Shown: positions 51,722 through 59,420 of the stretch, piece by piece | How positions within the stretch are numbered: the stretch's first letter is position 1 | Layout of the letters: every line of letters starts with the position of its first letter | NCBI GenBank assembly: GCA_964423575.1 | Contig: CAYRFF010000003.1 | Coordinates: 53,925 to 117,924, forward strand | Direction of reading: 5' to 3' | Source of the DNA: CAYRFF01 sp964423575 | Lineage (GTDB): Bacteria; Bacteroidota; Bacteroidia; Chitinophagales; Saprospiraceae | Length of the DNA: 64,000 nucleotides | Notes under the pieces: generated by a model | What the model saw: the letters and a program-made list of their open reading frames with translations, nothing else | Told to the model about the DNA's origin: nothing | Database searches by the model: none | Translations under genes and position numbers: made by a program

Positions 51722-52120
51722 ATGGCTAAAGAAAAGGGAAAAAAGAAAAGAGCAAAACAGCTTAATGTTAAAGTTGATCCCAGTGGATATGCGTATATTA
51801 AAGCGAGCTTCAATAATATAATAGTGAGCTTGACAAACCAGAATGGACAGGTATTAAGCTGGGGTTCTGCTGGTAAGTCCGGGTTCAGAGGTTCCAAGAA
51901 GAATACTCCGTTTGCAGCTCAGATTGCTGCTTCCGGTGCAGCTGAAACTGCAAGAGATCTTGGAATGCGTTCTTGTGTAGTTTATGTAAAGGGGCCTGGA
52001 AGTGGACGTGAGGCTGCTATCCGTGCCATTGATGCTGCCGGAATTACTGTAACTAAGATTAAGGACGTTACACCTATTCCACATAATGGTTGCAGACCAC
52101 CGAAGAAACGTAGAGTTTAA
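51722..52120 (+). CDS. rpsK: Ribosomal protein uS11
   Basis: The 132-residue protein has YIKASFNNIIVSLTNQNGQVLSWGSAGKSGFRGSKKNTPFAAQIAA and VKGPGSGREAAIRAIDAAGITVTKIKDVTPIPHNGCRPPKKRRV. The start is preceded by a Lys-rich segment (EKGKKKRAKQLN) usual in the phylum. Confidence 0.97.
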   Translation: MAKEKGKKKRAKQLNVKVDPSGYAYIKASFNNIIVSLTNQNGQVLSWGSAGKSGFRGSKKNTPFAAQIAASGAAETARDLGMRSCVVYVKGPGSGREAAIRAIDAAGITVTKIKDVTPIPHNGCRPPKKRRV

Positions 52121-52161
52121 TTGAAATTAATTTATACTAAGAAATAAATAAGTAATCCAGA

Positions 52162-52770
52162 ATGGCTAGATATACAGGTCCAAAGACTAAAAAAGCTAGA
52201 GCTCTAGGTGAGGCTATCTACGGCCCTGACCGTTATTTTGATCGTAAGAAATATCCTCCGGGACAACATGGTAAGACGAGAAGAAGACAAAGATCAGAGT
52301 ACGCTGAGCAGTTGCAGGAAAAACAAAAAGCTAAATTTACCTATGGGCTGTTAGAAAGACAGTTCCGTAACCTATTTGATACAGCTAACAGAGCTGACGG
52401 AGTGACGGGTGAAGTACTTTTACAACTTCTCGAGTCTCGCCTGGATAATATAGTGTTCAGATTAGGAATTGCACCGACAAGAGGAGCTGCAAGACAATAC
52501 GTTTCACATAAACATATCGTCCTGAATGGTGCCGTAAACAATATACCTTCAACAAGAGTTAAACCAGGTGATACTATTGGAGTAAGACCCAAGTCACAAG
52601 GAATGGATGTTATAAGACACGCTGTTTCTAATAATAGAAGCACCGAAAAATATCCTTGGCTTGAGTTTAACCCGGATACAATGACAGGAAAATTTCTTGA
52701 TTTCCCTGAAAGAGAGCAAATTCCGGAGAATATTAACTCTCAGTTGATTGTGGAGTTATACTCCAAGTAA
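52162..52770 (+). CDS. rpsD: Ribosomal protein uS4
   Basis: The 202-residue protein has an S4 RNA-binding domain (about 92-155: LESRLDNIVFRLGIAPTRGAARQYVSHKHIVLNGAVNNIPSTRVKPGD). The N-terminal zinc Cys cluster is absent: DRKKYPPGQHGKTRRRQRSEYAEQL has no Cys, giving the zinc-free form. In E. coli S4 represses the alpha operon. Confidence 0.97.
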   Translation: MARYTGPKTKKARALGEAIYGPDRYFDRKKYPPGQHGKTRRRQRSEYAEQLQEKQKAKFTYGLLERQFRNLFDTANRADGVTGEVLLQLLESRLDNIVFRLGIAPTRGAARQYVSHKHIVLNGAVNNIPSTRVKPGDTIGVRPKSQGMDVIRHAVSNNRSTEKYPWLEFNPDTMTGKFLDFPEREQIPENINSQLIVELYSK

Positions 52771-52780
52771 GAAAATTTTG

Positions 52781-52820
52781 GCGATTCTTGTGCTTGCACG
52801 GGAATCGCTTTATTTGTTTG
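52781..52820 (+). promoter_or_regulatory. Strong hairpin with CUUG tetraloop between rpsD and rpoA
   Basis: GCGATTCTTGTG (52781-52792) pairs with CACGGGAATCGC (52797-52808, including two G-U pairs) around the loop CTTG, and TTTATTTGTTT follows. It is a 12-bp stem with a known stable tetraloop and a U-rich tail. It could be an attenuator that lowers rpoA-rplQ output, or a protein or RNase site. Confidence 0.6.
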
Positions 52821-52848
52821 CCAATTCACTTCTTAATATATAATTATA

Positions 52849-53853
52849 ATGAGTTTATTGAACTTTCAAAAGCCAGATAAAATTTTACTTGAAAAGGCCA
52901 CGGAATACGAGGGCTTTTTTGAGTTTAAGCCATTGGAGCAAGGCTTCGGACAGACTATTGGAAATTCTTTAAGGAGAATTTTACTTTCTTCACTAGAGGG
53001 ATATGCTCTTTCAGCAGTGAGAATTGCTGGTGTAGACCATGAATTCTCTACTATTAAAGGAGTTGTTCAAGATGTAATTGATATTACACTTAATCTTAAG
53101 CAGACTCGTTTTAAGCGTATTGTTGATGAGGTTGAAGGTGAAGATAATACTGAGACTATTTATCTTACGATATCCGGTAAGGAAGAGTTTAGAGCGAAGG
53201 ATATTGAAGAATTTACTTCTATTTTTGAAGTGACAAATCCTGATCTTCTTATTTGCACTATGGATCCGTCTGTTACACTGGAAATGGAATTGATCATAAG
53301 TAAGGGCAGAGGGTATGTTCCTGCAGATGAGAATTTACCTAAGGATGCTCCGATAGGAATTATTCCTATTGATGCTATTTACACTCCTATTAAGAACGTA
53401 GCCTATAAGGTTTCTAATACAAGGGTGGGACAGCGTACTGACTATGAAAAGTTGACTTTCCATATTAAAACTGATGGTACAATTCATCCGGAAGAAGCTA
53501 TAAAAGAAGCATCGAGGATATTAATTCAGCATTTAATTCTTATCACAGACGAAAATATCACGTTTGACGATGTGAATAAGGAAAGCGATAATATCGTTGA
53601 TGAGCACGTACTACATGTACGTAAGCTATTAAAGACACCACTTGAGGATCTAGACTTGTCAGTGAGAGCATATAACTGCTTAAAAGCTGCCAAAATTGAT
53701 ACTCTAGGGAATCTCGTTGAATACGAGGCACATGATTTACTGAAGTTCAGAAACTTCGGTAAGAAATCATTAGTTGAAGTTGAAGAACTTCTTGAAAATA
53801 AAGATTTGACATTTGGTATGGACTTAAGCAAATACCAACTGGACGAAGATTAA
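52849..53853 (+). CDS. rpoA: RNA polymerase alpha subunit
   Basis: The 334-residue protein has the N-terminal assembly domain (LEQGFGQTIGNSLRRILLSSLEGYAL, the conserved alpha NTD motif), the insert domain and, after a linker, the alphaCTD (about 260-325: LSVRAYNCLKAAKIDTLGNLVEYEAHDLLKFRNFGKKSLVEVEELL) with the two HhH-like helices that bind UP elements and activators. Confidence 0.97.
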   Translation: MSLLNFQKPDKILLEKATEYEGFFEFKPLEQGFGQTIGNSLRRILLSSLEGYALSAVRIAGVDHEFSTIKGVVQDVIDITLNLKQTRFKRIVDEVEGEDNTETIYLTISGKEEFRAKDIEEFTSIFEVTNPDLLICTMDPSVTLEMELIISKGRGYVPADENLPKDAPIGIIPIDAIYTPIKNVAYKVSNTRVGQRTDYEKLTFHIKTDGTIHPEEAIKEASRILIQHLILITDENITFDDVNKESDNIVDEHVLHVRKLLKTPLEDLDLSVRAYNCLKAAKIDTLGNLVEYEAHDLLKFRNFGKKSLVEVEELLENKDLTFGMDLSKYQLDED

Positions 53854-53907
53854 TTATTCATTGATTGCAATAACTGAAAGGTGTTGCGAAGATAAACCGT
53901 AAAAATC

Positions 53908-54399
53908 ATGAGACACGGAAGAAAGAAAATAGGCCTGAACAGAAAGGCTGGACATAAAAGAGCACTGATGCGAAACATGTCAGTAGCTCTGATTACGCAC
54001 AAGCGTATATTTACTACTTTGCCTAAGGCTAAAGCGTTGAAGTTGTATATCGAGCCGATTATTACTAAAGGAAAGACGAATACTACTCACTCACATAGAG
54101 TAGCGTTTAAATACCTTCAGGATAAACACGCTGTACAAGAATTGTTTGGACCTATTGCAACCGCTGTTGGCGATAGACCAGGTGGATATACCCGCGTAGT
54201 GAGAACCGGATACAGACAGAAAGATGGTGCTCCTATGGCAATGATTGAATTGGTTGACTTTAATAATGATATGGTTAAGCAGTCCAAAGGTTCCGGACGT
54301 CGTAGAAGAAGACGTGGAGGTAGTGGAGCTGCTGCAGCAACAGCTGGAGGTACTATGAATACTCCTAATGAATTAAAGCAGACAGGCGAAGAGGAATAA
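53908..54399 (+). CDS. rplQ: Ribosomal protein bL17 with C-terminal extension
   Basis: The 163-residue protein has MRHGRKKIGLNRKAGHKRALMRNMSVALITHKRIFTTLPKAKALK at the start and ELFGPIATAVGDRPGGYTRVVRTGYRQKDGAPMAMIELVD. Residues about 125-163 are a basic then Gly/Ala/Thr-rich tail (RRRRRRGGSGAAAATAGG) beyond the 127-residue core. The long tail is common in Bacteroidota. It ends the operon at a terminator. Confidence 0.96.
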   Translation: MRHGRKKIGLNRKAGHKRALMRNMSVALITHKRIFTTLPKAKALKLYIEPIITKGKTNTTHSHRVAFKYLQDKHAVQELFGPIATAVGDRPGGYTRVVRTGYRQKDGAPMAMIELVDFNNDMVKQSKGSGRRRRRRGGSGAAAATAGGTMNTPNELKQTGEEE

Positions 54400-54425
54400 T
54401 CTTAAACTATGAATTTAGGATGGTG

Positions 54426-54466
54426 AAAAAAGGTGCATGAGTTTTTATCTTATGCACCTTTTTTTT
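54426..54466 (+). terminator. Terminator of the rpsL-rplQ operon
   Basis: GGTGCATGAG pairs with CTTATGCACC (one G-U) around TTTTTAT, with six A before and eight T after, about 30 bp behind rplQ. The T-run flows into the carA -33 region. Confidence 0.88.
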
Positions 54467-54493
54467 GTCTTTGAATGATTCACTGTACATTTG
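54464..54493 (+). promoter_or_regulatory. Promoter of the carA-eno operon
   Basis: TTTG (54464-54467, the end of the terminator T-run), 18 nt, then TACATTTG (54486-54493, exact TAnnTTTG), 15 bp before the carA ATG. The mRNA leader would be only a few bases. Confidence 0.65.
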
Positions 54494-54508
54494 TGAAAAC
54501 TAAAAACT

Positions 54509-55603
54509 ATGGAAAACGGAAAAGCTATTATTCTACTTGATGATGGAACAGTATACCGGGGATTATCAGTCGGAAGTGAGGGCACAGTGAGCGGGCAATT
54601 GTGTTTTTACTCAGGTCTTACAGGACATCAGGAATTATTGACTAATCCTGCTCTTTCAGGAAGAATCATGCTTGCAGCGCAAGCGCATATTGGGGGAAGC
54701 GGGATACATGCTGAGGAGTCAGAATCCGATGCAATCCAGGTTGCAGGGCTCATCTGCAGAAATTTTGCTGATCATTATTCCAGAAACCAATCCGACAAGA
54801 GCCTGGAGGAAGTGTTAAAGGAGGATGGCGTCCCGGTCGTGGGAGGAATTGATACGCGTAGCCTGATTCAGAAATTGCAACAAACCGGTCCTATGGCTGC
54901 AATTATCTCAACGGAAACAGATGATATCAAGAATCTGGAGAAGAGATTAAAGGAAAGCCTGAAAGGAAAACCTGCTTCAGGACGTAGTCATGAAACTCCT
55001 AAGGAGCTCAGGACGATCAGACAGGAAGGTGATATTTATCGCATTGCTGTACTTGATTTTGGAGTTAAAAGAAGTAATATCGCTGCCCTGGTTCATAGGC
55101 ATGCGACTGTAGGTGTATTTCCCGGAAATACAGACTTTGAAACTATAAAAGCATGGCGACCTGACGCGGTCCTTATTTCTAACGGGGCAGGAAACCCCAT
55201 GGAGATGGAATCTGAAGTATCTGAAATAGGGAAAATGATTGAAGAAGGGCTGAAGATATTTGGAATAGGACTGGGGCATCTTCTTATAGCCAGGTATATG
55301 GGAATGGAAATTATAGAAAGAAAATCACAGGCGATAAGTATTTCTTATCCGGTGAAAAACCTTGCTAAGGGCGGATTACAAGTATGCCTGATGACTCAGC
55401 AATACCTGGTGAAAGGCGAAGAAAGTGATAAACATAAAATTGATATTGAAGTTACACATACCAACCTGAACGATCAATCAATCGCAGGTTTTAAATTGAA
55501 AAATAAGGAAGTCTTCTCAGTTGTTTTTGAACCGGAATCATCACCGGGCCCTGAAGATTCCATGTATTTGTATGATGAATTTATAGAGCTTATTAAATCT
55601 TAA
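54509..55603 (+). CDS. carA: CarA-like protein with destroyed glutaminase site
   Basis: The 364-residue protein has the CarA N-domain (DDGTVYRGLSVGSEGTVSGQ, ESESDAIQVAGLICRNF, GGIDTRSLIQKLQ, PMAAIIS) and a class I amidotransferase domain, and lies in the conserved rplQ-carA-eno order. The glutaminase centre is gone. The nucleophile Cys in GICLGHQ is Gly254 (FGIGLGHL), the His of YHPEASPGP is Glu341 (FEPESSPGP), the oxyanion GPGDP reads GAGNP, and the GHRGxNHP and TSQNHG motifs read KSQAISISYP and CLMTQQY. Length and fold are kept and the frame is intact, so it is probably a structural subunit letting CarB use free ammonia. Confidence 0.85.
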   Translation: MENGKAIILLDDGTVYRGLSVGSEGTVSGQLCFYSGLTGHQELLTNPALSGRIMLAAQAHIGGSGIHAEESESDAIQVAGLICRNFADHYSRNQSDKSLEEVLKEDGVPVVGGIDTRSLIQKLQQTGPMAAIISTETDDIKNLEKRLKESLKGKPASGRSHETPKELRTIRQEGDIYRIAVLDFGVKRSNIAALVHRHATVGVFPGNTDFETIKAWRPDAVLISNGAGNPMEMESEVSEIGKMIEEGLKIFGIGLGHLLIARYMGMEIIERKSQAISISYPVKNLAKGGLQVCLMTQQYLVKGEESDKHKIDIEVTHTNLNDQSIAGFKLKNKEVFSVVFEPESSPGPEDSMYLYDEFIELIKS

Positions 55604-55606
55604 AGA

Positions 55607-56887
55607 ATGTCTACTATATTGCAGATAATTTCCAGAGAAGTTCTGGATTCCCGAGGAAACCCCACCGTAGAAGCTGAAGTCCACACAAGCGATGGGATTG
55701 TATCACGTGCGATTGTACCTTCAGGTGCTTCTACAGGTCAATATGAAGCCGTTGAATTGCGCGATGGAGATAATGAAAGATATTTAGGCAAAGGTGTACT
55801 TAAAGCCTGCTCCAATATCGATACAATAATAAATCCTGCTTTACAAGGAAGCAGCATCTTTGATCAGAGGGAGATAGATCAGCTTCTTATTGACCTTGAT
55901 GGGACATACAATAAAGGAAATCTGGGCGCTAATGCAATGCTCGCTGTTTCTATGGCTGTTGCAAGAGCAGCTGCGGAAACATTGGATATGCCATTGTACC
56001 GTTATCTCGGCGGGACTAATGCCCATGTACTTCCGGTTCCCATGATGAATATTCTCAACGGAGGAGAGCACGCGGATAATAATATAGATATTCAGGAATT
56101 TATGGTCATGCCTGTAGGTGCCTCTGACTTTTCAGAAGGCCTGCGTATGGGTGTAGAAATTTTCCATCATCTCAAGGCAGTATTGAAAGAAGGCGGTTTT
56201 GCAACTAATGTCGGTGATGAAGGCGGTTTTGCACCCAATCTCAAGAGTAATAAAGAGGCTCTCGATTATGTCCTTGCAGCAATAAAGCGTGCCGGGTATA
56301 AGCCGGGAGAGGATGTTAAAATCGCATTGGATTGTGCAGCAAGTGAGTTTTATGATGCTTCCGCAAATGTCTATAAACTAGCTTCAGAAAACAAATCACT
56401 CTCAGCTGCTGAAATGGTGAGCATGTATAAGGAATGGATAGGCGAATACCCAATTTGCTCCATTGAAGATGGATTGGATGAGGATGACTGGGAAGGGTGG
56501 AAACTTCTCACTGAAGAACTGGGCGATGATGTACAGCTGGTAGGTGATGATCTCTTTGTTACCAATGTCGATAAATTGAGCAGAGGTATTGAAGAAGGAA
56601 TAGGAAACTCCATTCTGATTAAAATGAATCAGATAGGAACCATTACTGAAACCATTGATGCAATTCAGATGGCTATCAGACATGGATTTACAGCTGTAAT
56701 CAGTCATAGATCTGGAGAGACAGAAGACACGACACTTGCAGACCTTTGTGTTGCATTTAACACCGGGCAGATTAAGACAGGTTCCGGTTCGAGATCAGAA
56801 AGAATTGCCAAGTATAATCGACTGCTGCGCATCAATGAAGAACTCGGTTCCAATGGATTTTATCCCGGAAAACATCTTTTTTCATAA
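55607..56887 (+). CDS. eno: Enolase
   Basis: The 426-residue protein has DSRGNPTVEAEV, PSGASTG (loop 1), NVGDEGGFAPNL (catalytic Glu and metal), GDDLFVTN (metal Asp), LIKMNQIGTITET with catalytic Lys, and ISHRSGETEDTTLADL. It interconverts 2-phosphoglycerate and phosphoenolpyruvate. The start is 3 bp after carA, so the two share the carA promoter. 12-mer copy 12 lies within it. Confidence 0.97.
   Translation: MSTILQIISREVLDSRGNPTVEAEVHTSDGIVSRAIVPSGASTGQYEAVELRDGDNERYLGKGVLKACSNIDTIINPALQGSSIFDQREIDQLLIDLDGTYNKGNLGANAMLAVSMAVARAAAETLDMPLYRYLGGTNAHVLPVPMMNILNGGEHADNNIDIQEFMVMPVGASDFSEGLRMGVEIFHHLKAVLKEGGFATNVGDEGGFAPNLKSNKEALDYVLAAIKRAGYKPGEDVKIALDCAASEFYDASANVYKLASENKSLSAAEMVSMYKEWIGEYPICSIEDGLDEDDWEGWKLLTEELGDDVQLVGDDLFVTNVDKLSRGIEEGIGNSILIKMNQIGTITETIDAIQMAIRHGFTAVISHRSGETEDTTLADLCVAFNTGQIKTGSGSRSERIAKYNRLLRINEELGSNGFYPGKHLFS
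56357..56368 (-). repeat. 12-mer ATTTGCGNAAGC, copy 12 (N=G)
   Basis: Exact minus-strand match, inside eno, where the plus strand encodes Ala-Ser-Ala-Asn-Val. The flank ATGCTTCCGCAAATGT equals that of copies 6 and 13. Confidence 0.75.
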
Positions 56888-56918
56888 AATTTAAGGTTTT
56901 ATATATTATATATAATTA

Positions 56919-56947
56919 TAATATGTATATTTGAGGCAAACATATTA
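56919..56947 (+). promoter_or_regulatory. -7 box and flanking dyad before the FtsB-like gene
   Basis: TATATTTG at 56926-56933 is an exact -7 match, flanked by TAATATGT (56919-56926) and ACATATTA (56940-56947). These 8-mers are the same arms, in the opposite order and with a different gap, as the dyads at 27105 and 27149. The region is AT-rich, so chance is possible. Confidence 0.35.
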
Positions 56948-56961
56948 AGAAAAATAATAAT

Positions 56962-57273
56962 ATGAAGCTTCTGCATTACCTTAAAGAGCTGGAAATCAGG
57001 AAATTCCTTGGACAGAATAAGTACTACATCTTGTTTGTCTCTGTCTTTGTATATATGGCTTTCTTTGATCGTTATAGTTTTATAACGCAATGGAAGCTAT
57101 CTAAGACAATAAGTCAGATAGAAGAGGAGATGGACTTTTACAAAGATGAAATACATACTACGCGTCTCCTTATGCAGGAGATTGATTCGGATATTGAAGC
57201 ATTTGCACGTGAGAAATACTATATGCATAAGGATGACGAGGATGTCTTTATTTTTAATGAGCATAAAAAATAA
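56962..57273 (+). CDS. FtsB/DivIC-type septum formation initiator
   Basis: The 103-residue bitopic protein has a membrane helix at about 24-40 (YYILFVSVFVYMAFF). A coiled coil follows (about 50-85, KTISQIEEEMDFYKDEIHTTRLLMQEIDSDIEAFAREKY), with the end EKYYMHKDDEDVFIF that matches the FtsB/DivIC tail AREKYyMkkpdEdvf. It bridges FtsQ and FtsL in the divisome. The gene lies downstream of eno, as in many bacteria. Confidence 0.9.
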   Translation: MKLLHYLKELEIRKFLGQNKYYILFVSVFVYMAFFDRYSFITQWKLSKTISQIEEEMDFYKDEIHTTRLLMQEIDSDIEAFAREKYYMHKDDEDVFIFNEHKK

Positions 57274-57333
57274 GAAATCGCAAGATTTTCCTTAAATTGC
57301 AGCTCTTTAAAAGCACAGAAAAATAAAGCATAA

Positions 57334-58206
57334 ATGTCAGTATTAGTAAATAAGGATTCAAGGATTATTGTACAAGGATTTACCGGAAAAGAAGGCTCTT
57401 TTCACGCGGAGCAAATGATTGATTACGGTAGTAATGTAGTAGGTGGGGTTACACCCGGCAAAGGTGGTCAGACCCATCTCGGGAAACCGGTATTCAATAC
57501 AGTTGTTGATGCTGTAAACAAGACAGGTGCAGATGTATCGATTATCTTTGTTCCTCCGGCATTTGCTGCAGATGCAATTATGGAAGCAGCGGCTGGCGGA
57601 ATTAAAGTGATTATATGTATTACCGAAGGAATTCCTGTACAGGATATGGTTAAGGTAAGAGCATATATCGATGATTTTGATTGCCGTCTTATCGGACCTA
57701 ACTGCCCTGGTGTAATTACTCCGGATGAAGCAAAAGTCGGTATTATGCCGGGCTTTATTCATAGGAAAGGAAGAGTGGGAATAGTATCACGTTCAGGTAC
57801 GTTGACCTATGAAGCAGTTGATCAGGTTACAAAGGCCGGAATGGGACAAAGTACATGTATTGGTATTGGAGGAGACCCGATTCCCGGAACGACAACTAAG
57901 GAAGCTGTTCAATTACTGATGGAAGATCCAGAAACTGATGGTATAATTATGATAGGTGAAATCGGTGGAAATATGGAAGCCGACGCTGCTTATTATGTAA
58001 GAGATCACGGTACTAAGCCTGTCGTAGGATTTATTGCCGGACAGACTGCTCCTGCAGGCCGTACAATGGGACATGCCGGTGCTATCGTAGGTGGAGAAAA
58101 TGATACTGCTGCTGCTAAGATGAAGATTATGGCAGAATGCGGTATTCACGTGGTAGAATCTCCTGCAGACATTGGAAAGAAAATGGCCGAAGTGCTAGGT
58201 AAATAA
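57334..58206 (+). CDS. sucD: Succinate-CoA ligase alpha subunit
   Basis: The 290-residue protein has a CoA-binding GFTGKEGSFHAEQMI, NCPGVITP, VSRSGTLTYEAV, GIGGDPIPGT and the phosphohistidine loop MGHAGAIVGG (His). It makes succinyl-CoA or ATP/GTP in the TCA cycle together with SucC, which is not in this window; separate sucC and sucD are usual in Bacteroidota. Confidence 0.96.
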   Translation: MSVLVNKDSRIIVQGFTGKEGSFHAEQMIDYGSNVVGGVTPGKGGQTHLGKPVFNTVVDAVNKTGADVSIIFVPPAFAADAIMEAAAGGIKVIICITEGIPVQDMVKVRAYIDDFDCRLIGPNCPGVITPDEAKVGIMPGFIHRKGRVGIVSRSGTLTYEAVDQVTKAGMGQSTCIGIGGDPIPGTTTKEAVQLLMEDPETDGIIMIGEIGGNMEADAAYYVRDHGTKPVVGFIAGQTAPAGRTMGHAGAIVGGENDTAAAKMKIMAECGIHVVESPADIGKKMAEVLGK

Positions 58207-58230
58207 GCCCGGACTTGTTTAAATACTATG

Positions 58231-58269
58231 AAAAGGAAGATATCTGCAACAGGATGTCTTCCTTTTTTT
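58231..58269 (+). terminator. Intrinsic terminator behind sucD
   Basis: GGAAGATATC pairs with GATGTCTTCC (one G-U) around TGCAACAG, followed by seven T, 28-60 bp behind the sucD stop. Confidence 0.85.
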
Positions 58270-58306
58270 GTTTCCACAAAGTTTGAAAATTCGATGACCC
58301 GACATT

Positions 58307-58807
58307 TTAGTATATATCAGATTCAATAACAAGTTCGGGAGCTATATTAACCGGACGCACATTGAATCTCCGCGTATCTTCCTTAGTCAGTATTTTAAAA
58401 TCAGCAGATTTGTTCAGGTCGCTGAATTTATCAGCAAATTCCTCAGGTAAAGTCGTTAGTTTCCGCGTATTCAAGTCTATCCAAGCGCCCATCATTTCTG
58501 CTCTGGCTTTATTTTCGCCCTGTTTGTCGTACATATTATGAACAAACTCAAAGAACTGTAGATCTTCGGATAAGCCCTTGAGTTCAGCTGTAATGTATAT
58601 CGGCTCATCAGTCAGGACTTCTTTGAAGTAATAAACGTGTTCGTAGAATACGATAGGCCCTATATTATACTTTGCCAGATTCTGCTGTGAAAAGCCGCCT
58701 TTGCGTAAGAATACAGTACGGGCATAACTCATAAAATTGATATAAGCCGAGTTGGCTAAATGGCGATTGGCATCGATATCGCTCCAGCGTATGTTTATTC
58801 TTATCAT
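58307..58807 (-). CDS. Hot-dog acyl-CoA/acyl-ACP thioesterase
   Basis: The 166-residue protein has the 4HBT signature RWSDIDANRHLANSAYINFMSYAR, with the catalytic Asp in WSDIDANRHLANS, followed by a b-sheet EVLTDEPIYITAELKGLSEDLQFFEF. It hydrolyses an acyl thioester. The substrate chain length is not deducible. It is convergent with sucD and monocistronic. Confidence 0.85.
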   Translation of the reverse strand: MIRINIRWSDIDANRHLANSAYINFMSYARTVFLRKGGFSQQNLAKYNIGPIVFYEHVYYFKEVLTDEPIYITAELKGLSEDLQFFEFVHNMYDKQGENKARAEMMGAWIDLNTRKLTTLPEEFADKFSDLNKSADFKILTKEDTRRFNVRPVNIAPELVIESDIY

Positions 58808-59104
58808 TGTATGTCGTGCTTTATGGTTTTGTTATACTTATTCAACGGGTCACAAAGCTAATGCTAGAAAGATGAATATGGGGCTGTTCTCCCTACTTTT
58901 TGTAATTTTTTCTTCTTGAGGCGTCTAGGAAAAGAGATGACTCTAGATCAAGAAGCATGTGATCATTCTTAGTATAAATTTTTGCGGATGCATACAGTTT
59001 TTTTTGAAAATGACCCTAATGCTGCAATTACATAAGAATGTCAGTATGGGTATAGTAGGGGTAGCTGTCAAAGAATATAATCGATTCTAATTTGAAATCC
59101 TGTA

Positions 59105-59119
59105 AAACCAACCTGGTTT
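59105..59119. promoter_or_regulatory. Palindrome AAACCA-ACC-TGGTTT
   Basis: This is an exact inverted repeat of six bases each side of 3 nt. A near-identical palindrome lies exactly 80 bp further on. Paired operator sites are the simplest reading, but no regulator gene is near. Confidence 0.35.
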
Positions 59120-59184
59120 ATTCTGGATACTATCTATCCTCAACTTCTTGTCACTTAAAGCATAAATTAAAATGAAAGAAGATA

Positions 59185-59199
59185 AAACCAGGCTGGTTT
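59185..59199. promoter_or_regulatory. Palindrome AAACCAG-G-CTGGTTT
   Basis: Partner of the palindrome at 59105, with seven-base arms. The flanks TAAAACCA...GGTTTNTT are shared between the two. Confidence 0.35.
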
Positions 59200-59378
59200 G
59201 TTGCGCCTTAAAAAAGGGAGTACAGTGAACAATTATTAGTAATCTGAGAATAAATAGCTGTAAAAGAATAAAGGAGTTTTTGTGATTGAGTCAATATTAC
59301 GAAGCGGAAGGAAGTGGTGTGTAGGAAGAATCTTTTGCTACTGGGTTCGTGCGACGAATGTAGTCCTCGTTTCATTGT

Positions 59379-59408
59379 AAAAAGATATTTCACTACGTTC
59401 AAGATGAC
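59379..59408. repeat. Possible degenerate REP-like remnant
   Basis: The stretch AAGATATTTCACTACGTTCA and the bases AGATGACA after it recall the widespread short repeats of form 'ggatctTTCACTtCGTTCAgGATGACA'. It is a single copy here and weakly conserved, so I give it low weight. Confidence 0.25.
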
Positions 59409-59420
59409 AGCTTCATTTAA

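Larger units (their letters stand above)
58808..59420. other. 613-bp interval between convergent or tandem genes, with two palindromes and a repeat-like stretch
   Basis: I see no ORF with coding character. It contains the 15-bp palindromes at 59105 and 59185, an AT-rich stretch, and near 59380 a sequence like short interspersed repeats of other genomes. Confidence 0.5.

Noticed and set aside
54509..55603. carA as a decaying pseudogene
   Set aside because: The frame is intact at the usual length, its promoter is canonical, it is 3 bp from eno, and the other conserved motifs of the N-domain are kept. Selection for a protein product is likely.
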